The translations under genes were made by a program, and so were the position numbers. 64,000 nt of DNA, from assembly GCA_003223325.1 (NCBI GenBank), contig QHYS01000023.1, positions 35,787 to 99,786 on the forward strand, given 5' to 3'. The notes below the pieces were generated by a model. It had not been told where the DNA came from. It was given only the letters and a program-made list of their open reading frames with translations, and ran no database searches. Shown here one piece after another: positions 25,389-31,257 of this stretch; position 1 is the stretch's first letter; every line of letters starts with the position of its first letter. The stretch comes from Acidobacteriota bacterium. Lineage in GTDB: Bacteria > Acidobacteriota > Terriglobia > Acidiferrales > UBA7541.

Positions 25389-26084
25389 ATGATCGGAGCG
25401 ATGATTTTTGCCAAAGCGATGCCACTCTTGCAGGCCGTGTCGCCTGAGCTGCAACAAGCCATTCAAGAGGAAGTGCAGCAGGAGCTCAGGCGGGGACGAT
25501 TCCGGTACGCTGGCCCACCCTGGAATGGTCCGGGTATAGTCGGCGCGCTCATCCCCATCGCATTTTTCGCCATGATTGTGCTCATTATTTTTGTGATCGC
25601 GCGGCGCAGGCAAGCAGCGCTGCAGGCGCGCGCCGAGTTTCAGAAGCAGATCCTCGACAAATTCAGCTCAGGGAAAGGCGAGGTGCAGGATACCGCGCGC
25701 TGGATGCGGGCGCTGGCGCCAACGCCACTGTCGGCAGAATCACAAAACGAACTGCCGGACCCACGGATTCTGTGGCTGCGCGCCCAGTTGTCCCAGAGGC
25801 GGGCCGCAGCCGAACGCGTGCAGAAGATTGTGCAGTGGGTGGAGGTAGCGTGTGTCACGGCGGCTTGCCTGGGCCTGGGCATTTGGCTGGCGTGGAGTTG
25901 GAACGGAATCGGCGGTGAAATCGCCGATGGTTTGGGTTGGGCCCTATTTGATGCCTGGCCGGCGTTGTGGAGCAATCTCTACGCGTACGGCCCGGTGAAC
26001 GCGCCAATTCTGTTCTCCTCGGCGCTGGCGGCGATTTCTCTGCTGGCGATTGCTGTTGCGTATCCTTTGCTGGTGCGGAAATAA
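25389..26084 (+). CDS. Membrane protein of unknown function
   Basis: About 231 residues. ATG 25389 follows AAGGAGAG at 5 bases, which excludes the longer upstream frame. An N-terminal amphipathic helix (LLQAVSPELQQAIQEEVQQEL), a first membrane helix (about 50-70, IVGALIPIAFFAMIVLIIFVIA), a cytoplasmic coiled segment (RRRQAALQARAEFQKQILDKF) and two or three later membrane helices (WVEVACVTAACLGLGIWLAW and ILFSSALAAISLLAIAVAYPLL) are visible. The juxtamembrane helical cytoplasmic region is reminiscent of signalling or sensing membrane proteins. Convergent with the sigma-factor operon. Family not recognised. Confidence 0.65.
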   Translation: MIGAMIFAKAMPLLQAVSPELQQAIQEEVQQELRRGRFRYAGPPWNGPGIVGALIPIAFFAMIVLIIFVIARRRQAALQARAEFQKQILDKFSSGKGEVQDTARWMRALAPTPLSAESQNELPDPRILWLRAQLSQRRAAAERVQKIVQWVEVACVTAACLGLGIWLAWSWNGIGGEIADGLGWALFDAWPALWSNLYAYGPVNAPILFSSALAAISLLAIAVAYPLLVRK

Positions 26085-26169
26085 AGAGAGACGCTTCGGG
26101 TGTACAGCGTAACCCGCGGCCGCACCACTCAAGGACAGGCATCCTAGGCCGCGATGCGACGGCGCGACT

Positions 26170-26508
26170 TCAAGTCTTCGGTGCGGGGGAGGGAGGCACG
26201 AAGGAGCCGCAGCGGCCCTGCATGCCGGCGCGGAATTTGTCGCGTTCCTCCGGCGTCATTTGCGCCCATCGCTCCATCATGCGGCCGCGCCAATGCATGC
26301 CTCGGCGCCAGGGGCCGAGGAATCCGCCCAGGAGCAACCTGCCAAGCACTAGCAGGCCCAAGGCTTGCCAAAAGCTGATCAGGTGCAGCCCAAACACCGC
26401 AGGCATGAGCCAATTCCACAATTGCATGACCACGAAGCTCAGCACCAGGGCCGCTACGATCGCAAACAAAATGAATCTTGCTGCTCGTGCAACTCGATTT
26501 CCTCTCAT
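26170..26508 (-). CDS. Small membrane protein downstream of an ECF-type sigma factor
   Basis: 112 residues. Two membrane helices (about 10-30 and 40-62) are followed by a basic segment GPWRRGMHWRGRMMERW and then MTPEERDKFRAGM, an amphipathic motif found in small heat-shock/metal-tolerance envelope proteins. It starts 9 bases after the sigma gene stop, so it is the second gene of that operon and could act in its signalling, for instance as an anti-sigma-like partner. That role is inferred from position only. Confidence 0.6.
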   Translation of the reverse strand: MRGNRVARAARFILFAIVAALVLSFVVMQLWNWLMPAVFGLHLISFWQALGLLVLGRLLLGGFLGPWRRGMHWRGRMMERWAQMTPEERDKFRAGMQGRCGSFVPPSPAPKT

Positions 26509-26517
26509 TTTTGGGCC

Positions 26518-27219
26518 TCACTCTCCTAGAAATTCGTCACGAATCGCCTGCAGCCTGTGGCGCAGGTAAACGACGGCATGGTGCTTGCGCAGCACCATGG
26601 CGTTTACGCTCACGCGAGCCTCGGCGGCCAGTTCCTTGAAGCTGCGGCCTTCGAGCTCGTGCCCGACGAAGGCGCCGCGCTGCTCCGGAGGCAATTCGTC
26701 GAGCGCGTCCTCAATTTCGTCGAGGAGCACGCTGCCCGTGTAGGCCGCTTCCGGCCCGGCATCGGGCGACGGCAGCAGGTCCTCGAGGCGCGCCATCGCA
26801 CCGTCTGCTTCTGTTCGCGCCTCAGGCAGCGGTTCCGGCTTTTTCTTGCGGAAGAAGTCGGTGATGCGGTTGCGCGCTACGCGAAACAGCCAAGCGCCCG
26901 CCTCTTCCACGGGATCGAAAAGCCGATAGGCGGCGACGAGCTCGTAGAAGACTTCTTGCAGAATGTCTTCCGCTTCGCCTGGGTCCGGCACGCGCCGGCG
27001 AATGAAATTGGCTAGCCGGGCCCGATAGCGGGAGGAGGCTTCGAGGATGCGCCGGTCGTCTTCGCGTACGTCTCTGTGCGCGACGGCTGCGGCGGCGATG
27101 CCGCTGCCCACCACGCCGCGCACAAAAGCGGCCTGCGCTGAGGACCCTGGACCGCTGCGGTTCGCAAAAGATAAGGAAGCTACTTTCACGTTGTTTCTCG
27201 CGCTCGAAGCTTGCCTCAC
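26518..27219 (-). CDS. RNA polymerase sigma factor, sigma-70 ECF-like
   Basis: Up to 233 residues. Region 2 spans about 58-130 with ARLANFIRRRV, EAEDILQEVFYELVAAY and GAWLFRVARNRITDFFRKKK. Region 4 spans about 165-225 with LDELPPEQRGAFVGHEL and FKELAAEARVSVNAMVLRKH, a helix-turn-helix. An acidic linker with Pro joins them. The GTG start at 27219 lacks a good ribosome site, and about 45 N-terminal residues look non-conserved, so the true start may be further in. Followed closely by a small membrane protein that might belong to its regulation. Target promoters unknown. Confidence 0.82.
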   Translation of the reverse strand: MRQASSARNNVKVASLSFANRSGPGSSAQAAFVRGVVGSGIAAAAVAHRDVREDDRRILEASSRYRARLANFIRRRVPDPGEAEDILQEVFYELVAAYRLFDPVEEAGAWLFRVARNRITDFFRKKKPEPLPEARTEADGAMARLEDLLPSPDAGPEAAYTGSVLLDEIEDALDELPPEQRGAFVGHELEGRSFKELAAEARVSVNAMVLRKHHAVVYLRHRLQAIRDEFLGE

Positions 27220-27479
27220 CGTAGCCGCTACAAACGCTCCTAAAAGTGTAGACGAACGAGCGGCGCAAATATTTCCGCATTGTGATCAGATTCTTCGCGC
27301 GGTAATTTCGATATTAGCAAATTGCGGGGCACCGAAGTTTGATTGCGGTGTCTAACCTGCCAGAGCACGCCGCGGCGAACTCGTATAGACATTTGTCAGG
27401 CGGCGAAAGTCACCGGCGGATGAGCTCTTCGGCACGAGGACGAATCGAACCGGCTTTGGCCGGGGATGAAGGCACGATC
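27220..27479. other. Divergent intergenic region between sigma-factor and tonB-like genes
   Basis: 260 bases. It contains AT-rich stretches (AATATTTCCGCATTG and TTCGATATTAGCAAATTG) suitable for promoters of the divergent genes. No coding sequence is supported: the open frame extending upstream of 27480 has no ribosome site. Confidence 0.35.
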
Positions 27480-28206
27480 ATGTTTAGCGAGCTCGTAGAA
27501 TCGATTACGCGTCCGAGCGATAAGAGAAAAAGATGGGCGCTGGTGGTCTCGGCCACGGCGCAACCAGTCTGCCTTCTGATTCTCATAGTGATTCCGCTCA
27601 TTTATACGCAGGCATTGCCGAAGGCGATCCTCAATACAGTGTTGGTCGCTCTCCAGGGAACTTCTTCGCAGCCCCCCGCGCAGGCGCCGCTTCCGAAGCC
27701 AGGCCCTCGCTCGGTGCGGCTGTTCGCTCATAGCGTGCTGATCGGGCCGGGGCACATTCCTCCTCACGTCAATGTCATCGAAGAGCCCCCCTTGCCGCCC
27801 GAGGCCCCGGCGGGTCCAGGACCAATCAACAGCAATTCGGATTTTGATCTCCTGAAGGTCGTGCCCAATTCGGCGGAGACGGTGCCCCGGCCGGCAGCTC
27901 CGCCGAGAGCGCTCGAGCGCGTGCCCGTGATAAGCACGATCGAAGCGGCAAAGCTGATCTCGCCGAATTCAGCCCCTCTATCCGCCACTTGCGATTCAGG
28001 CCCGCATACAAGGCAATGTAGTCCTGCACGCCATCATCGGCAGAGAAGGCGCGGTCAGCGAACTCCAGGTTCTATCGGGTCATCCACTGCTGGTGAACTC
28101 CGCGCTCGATGCCGTTCGGCAATGGCGCTATAGCGCGACGCTGTTGAAGGGGCAGGCTGTGGAGGTGGAGACAACGATCACGGTCAGCTTTGTCTTAGGG
28201 CAGTAG
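27480..28206 (+). pseudogene. TonB-like energy transducer broken by a 1-base frameshift
   Basis: The start ATG at 27480 leads to one membrane helix (about 25-48) and a Pro-rich periplasmic linker (SSQPPAQAPLPKPGP, PPLPPEAPAGPGP). The frame then runs through TIEAAKLIS and falls out of phase into a basic, non-conserved tail. If one C is removed from CGCCG at 27961-27965, the frame reads SRIQPLYPPLAIQARIQG and continues as a normal TonB C-terminal domain (NVVLHAIIGREG, AVRQWRYSATLLKGQ) to a TAG at 28204. That matches the family, so a single-base insertion is inferred. It may be a sequencing error or a recent pseudogene. Confidence 0.75.
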
Positions 28207-28429
28207 TTACCTCGGCTGGGAGTGCGGCGGCGCCGTTGGTGGTAAAGTCGCGGCGCGATCTTGTACCCCCAAGCAGCCAAAGTGCATCTGCATGCTTGGG
28301 TGATTGCCTCCCCAACGCTCGCGACGTTTTTTACCGCGCGAATGCTCGCGCTCGAGAGGCGCGCGCTGAGGACTCGGGGTTGCGGGTAAATACAACGGGT
28401 AGCCGAGCAGGTATGCAAGGAGGACTCGG
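28207..28429. other. Leader region of the OsmC-family gene
   Basis: 223 bases without a gene. CCCAAGCA (28268-28275) pairs with TGCTTGGG (28293-28300), a perfect 8-bp hairpin in the possible leader. A strong ribosome site AAGGAGG (28417-28423) closes the region. Promoter not identified. Confidence 0.4.
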
Positions 28430-28903
28430 ATGGGCGAAGTCGTTTACGTTTCGCGGAGCCGGATCGAACGAAAGCAGGGGCCGCTGCGTCTGGCCCAGAT
28501 TCCTGGCGAGGCGCAGCCGGTGGCCTTCAGCGTGCACGGCGCGATCGCCGAGCACTATAAGGTTGACCCCGCCAAGCTGCAGGGCTCGCACGCTTCCACC
28601 ATTGATTACGCAATCGCCGCCACGGCCGGTTGAATGGTGGGAACCTTCGGGGGCGCGCTGGAGGCGCGTCAAATCGATGCCAGCAATGGCAAGCTCGTGG
28701 GCGAAGTGACCGGCGAAGTCGAGACCGAGGAGGGCGTACTGGTGATCCGGCGCATTCACGTTGTGATGAAGCTGGCGGCGCCAGAAAGCTCACGCGCGAC
28801 GATTGAACGCGTACACGGAATGTACGCTATGCGCTGCCCGCTCTACCGCACGTTGCACAAGGCGATTCAGCTCAGCTCTTCGGTGGAACTGGTAGGCCGC
28901 TAA
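28430..28903 (+). CDS. OsmC-family peroxiredoxin-like protein with in-frame UGA (candidate selenoprotein)
   Basis: ATG 28430 follows AAGGAGG at 6 bases. The frame reads 67 residues to STIDYAIAATAG, meets TGA at 28631-28633, and continues without any gap as MVGTFGGALEARQ to a TAA at 28901, totalling 157 residues. In OsmC-type proteins this is where the first redox Cys stands (family pattern AxxxC); the second, Cys136, is intact in MRCPLYRTL. The family reduces organic hydroperoxides in the cytoplasm. The downstream segment has no ribosome site of its own. With the hairpin at 28652-28670 this fits UGA decoded as selenocysteine (U68). The alternative is a Cys-to-stop point mutation. Proof requires selA/B/C/D elsewhere in the genome. 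Confidence 0.75.
28652..28670 (+). promoter_or_regulatory. Candidate bacterial SECIS hairpin
   Basis: GGCGCGC (28652-28658) pairs with GCGCGTC (28664-28670) through six Watson-Crick pairs and one G-U. The loop is UGGAG, with a G in its second position. The loop begins 25 nt after the UGA, inside the spacing known for bacterial SECIS elements (roughly 16-37 nt). It lies within the coding sequence, as bacterial SECIS do. The high GC content means a chance hairpin is possible. Confidence 0.6.
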
Positions 28904-28969
28904 GCGACCCCGCAGTCACTGGTTGGTGACGACTTGTGTGCAGTCTCACTGGGACGACGTGGACTGCAA

Positions 28970-29401
28970 ATGACGGCGGGCTTAGCATGCAGTATGCAAA
29001 TCCTCTGGCCCGAGATTCGGCACTATTCTCGCCACATTGCGGTCGTTCCCGTCCTTCTCGGAATTGTGGTGACGATTGTAACGCGCCGCACTTTCTGGCT
29101 GGAGATGGGCGCGGTTTGGTTCCTTGGCGTGATCGCCGTGGAGACAGCCACCGAGACGTTTATTTCGGTGCGGCGTAGATTGCCACCACGGCGCCGGCGC
29201 GGAGCACTCGTCGAGTTCCTGCAAACCGGGGGATACTCGCTGGCCGCCGCCAGCATGGCCGCTTACTTTGCACACGTGTTCTGGACCCCCTATCGCCCGA
29301 GCTGGCTGATGGGTCTCGTTTTCGTCGGTATTGTCATGTGCTTCACCTCCGGATTGGTTTACAAGGGGCGGTCGCGAAAGAGCAGACCGAAACACAACTA
29401 G
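28970..29401 (+). CDS. Small membrane protein of unknown function
   Basis: About 143 residues with three or four membrane helices: about 22-38 (VVPVLLGIVVTIVT), 43-60 (FWLEMGAVWFLGVIAVETA), 95-110 (GYSLAAASMAAYFAHVFW) and 118-132 (LMGLVFVGIVMCFTSGLVY). A basic loop RRRLPPRRRRGALVEF separates the halves. Start is uncertain: ATG 28970 and ATG 28994 are both in frame and neither has a good ribosome site. It follows the OsmC-like gene on the same strand after 66 bases, so co-expression is possible. No family recognised. Confidence 0.55.
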   Translation: MTAGLACSMQILWPEIRHYSRHIAVVPVLLGIVVTIVTRRTFWLEMGAVWFLGVIAVETATETFISVRRRLPPRRRRGALVEFLQTGGYSLAAASMAAYFAHVFWTPYRPSWLMGLVFVGIVMCFTSGLVYKGRSRKSRPKHN

Positions 29402-29455
29402 CGCCTTCGACTACACCGGCAGACGGCCGCATTGAGGCGCGTTTATACGCACCGA

Positions 29456-29992
29456 TTATTCGTGCGTGGGAGATTCGAGCGGCTCTTTATCTGAAGTAGC
29501 TTCGTAGCTGATAGCCTGATCAGAGAGCGCCAGGCGAAGAGCCTCGACGTGTGGGGCGCATTGCCGGAGTTGCTTGACGTGGTCGATGGCCTCCTCCAAT
29601 TTCCAGCCTAAGCACGTATGCAGATAGCCGATGGCCACGGTAGGCGCGCGGCCGATGCCCGCCGTGCAATGCAGATATACGGTATGGCCTTCGGCGAGTA
29701 ATTGGCTCAGGGTCTGGATGCAATTGCAGAGCTTGGCGCGAAGTTCGAGCTGTTCCTCGATCATCGGAGCGCGGCGAAGCACGATCGGGCAGGTCCGGTA
29801 GTGCGCTTCAAGGGGCGGCCAATCCAAATTGACCGCGCGCATGTCGTCGTCGGTATGGATATTGAGTACGGCGGTGGCGCCTGTTTCCCGCCGGAGGCGC
29901 TCGATATCGTTAACGGTTCGAGGATGGGATCCGATAAAGAGCCGCGGAAGGATCTGCGCGTAGGTCAGTTTCTCGCCGGGGAATCGACACAT
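29456..29992 (-). CDS. Dual-specificity phosphatase of glucan-phosphatase (SEX4/laforin) type
   Basis: 178 residues. The active-site loop HCTAGIGR (Cys109, Arg115) has the Cx-A-G-x-G-R form found in glucan phosphatases such as plant SEX4 (CTAGMGR) and laforin. Sequence on both sides also matches SEX4 in layout: YAQILPRLFIGS, VNDIERLRRETGATAVLNI and GYLHTCLGWKLEEAIDHVK. The usual general acid Asp loop reads RRAPMIEEQ here, so the acid is uncertain. No carbohydrate-binding module is attached. Probable role: removal of phosphate from a glycogen-like polymer or from proteins, in the cytoplasm. Start ATG 29992 has no clear ribosome site. Convergent with the gene at 28970. Confidence 0.75.
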   Translation of the reverse strand: MCRFPGEKLTYAQILPRLFIGSHPRTVNDIERLRRETGATAVLNIHTDDDMRAVNLDWPPLEAHYRTCPIVLRRAPMIEEQLELRAKLCNCIQTLSQLLAEGHTVYLHCTAGIGRAPTVAIGYLHTCLGWKLEEAIDHVKQLRQCAPHVEALRLALSDQAISYEATSDKEPLESPTHE

Positions 29993-30060
29993 ATTGCTTG
30001 CAAATGCAGGTTACCACGGATTCTGGCGGCCCGCTGGTCGCTTCGCCCATGCCGTAAGCG

Positions 30061-31257
30061 CTAGCGGGGCGGGGGGTAGCAGACTTTGCCGAGGATGGCG
30101 GCGCGGCGGGCGCCCGTGGCGCTGGGCAAATTCGAGGGGCGGCCGTGCACGGTTTCGTCGGCCAGCAGGGCGAAAATGAAGGCTTCCTTGGCATCGCCCG
30201 GCAGACCCAGGGCTTCGGTCGTCACGACTTCGATGCCGCCGAGAGCGGTGGAGAGCTGCGCCAGCACCAAGGGATTGCGCGCGCCGCCGCCCGAGACGAT
30301 CAGCTGCGCGAGCGGCGTGCGAGACAAAACCCAGCGATTCAGGGCATCGGCGATGGAGAGCGCGGTCAGCACAGTGGCGGTGCGGACCAGATCTCCGGGA
30401 CGAGCGCGGTGGCGCCGGCCCCAAGCCAGAATTTTCTCGACGTAAGTCTTCCCGTATTGTTCGCGTCCGGCGCTTTTGGGCGGAGGTTGCCGGAAATAGG
30501 GTTCGGCGAGCAGTGTATTGAGCAACGCCGGCAGCAGATGGCCGCGCGAGGCCATCTGCGCTTCGGCGTCGAAGCTGCGCCGGTTTGACGTGGCGTGGCG
30601 CACGAGCGCGTCGATGACCATGTTCCCCGGGCCGGTATCGAAGGCGATGACCGAGCTCGGCGATGCGCCTTTGGGAATAACCGTAATGTTGGCGATTCCG
30701 CCGATATTCAGGACGGCGCGCCCCCGGCGGGCATCGCGATAGAGCAGATAATCGATCCAGGGCACGAGCGGCGCACCTTGGCCGCCGACGGCCATATCGG
30801 CGGGACGAAAATCGCCGACCGTGGTTACGCCGGTGATGGCGGCGATCAAGGCCGGTTCGCCGATTTGCAAAGTGGAGGCGACCTTGTCGCCAAAAAAACG
30901 GCTGGGCCGACCCTGGTGAAAAATTGTCTGGCCGTGCGATCCGATGACGCTGAGCCGGCGCGGGCGGATGCGAAATTTCTCGCAGGCGCGCAGCACGGCG
31001 TCACCGAATAGGCGCCCGAGGCGGAAATTCAACTGGCTGATTTCACCCGGCCAGACGCGCGCGCCCTCGGCAATGCGCAGCACCTCAGCGCGCACTGCGG
31101 CAGGGAAAGGTAAAGTGACGAAATTCTTGAGACAGGCGTGTGCGGCGTTGTCTCTGATGGAGGAGGCGATGCGCACCAGCGCGACGTCGATGCCGTCGAG
31201 GGAAGTGCCAGACATCAGGCCGAGCGCGAGCCGCGAGCCGCCGGGCGCTTGCCTCAT
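30061..31257 (-). CDS. anmK: Anhydro-N-acetylmuramic acid kinase
   Basis: 398 residues. Motifs: LGLMSGTSLDGID (about 12-24), SHGQTIFHQG, GDFRPADMAVGGQGAPLVPW, LNIGGIANIT and FDTGPGNMVIDA, and VSGGGARN near the C-terminus; all are typical of AnmK. It phosphorylates and hydrolyses 1,6-anhydro-MurNAc to MurNAc-6-P during peptidoglycan recycling in the cytoplasm. The ATG at 31257 overlaps the mutS stop (ATGA), so the gene is translationally coupled to mutS and the long upstream frame is not part of it. Confidence 0.93.
   Translation of the reverse strand: MRQAPGGSRLALGLMSGTSLDGIDVALVRIASSIRDNAAHACLKNFVTLPFPAAVRAEVLRIAEGARVWPGEISQLNFRLGRLFGDAVLRACEKFRIRPRRLSVIGSHGQTIFHQGRPSRFFGDKVASTLQIGEPALIAAITGVTTVGDFRPADMAVGGQGAPLVPWIDYLLYRDARRGRAVLNIGGIANITVIPKGASPSSVIAFDTGPGNMVIDALVRHATSNRRSFDAEAQMASRGHLLPALLNTLLAEPYFRQPPPKSAGREQYGKTYVEKILAWGRRHRARPGDLVRTATVLTALSIADALNRWVLSRTPLAQLIVSGGGARNPLVLAQLSTALGGIEVVTTEALGLPGDAKEAFIFALLADETVHGRPSNLPSATGARRAAILGKVCYPPPR

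Noticed and set aside
28634..28903. Independent small gene starting at the ATG after the UGA
   Set aside because: No ribosome site precedes it, and its sequence is the direct continuation of the OsmC-type fold; a separate gene would lack the N-terminal half of the protein.
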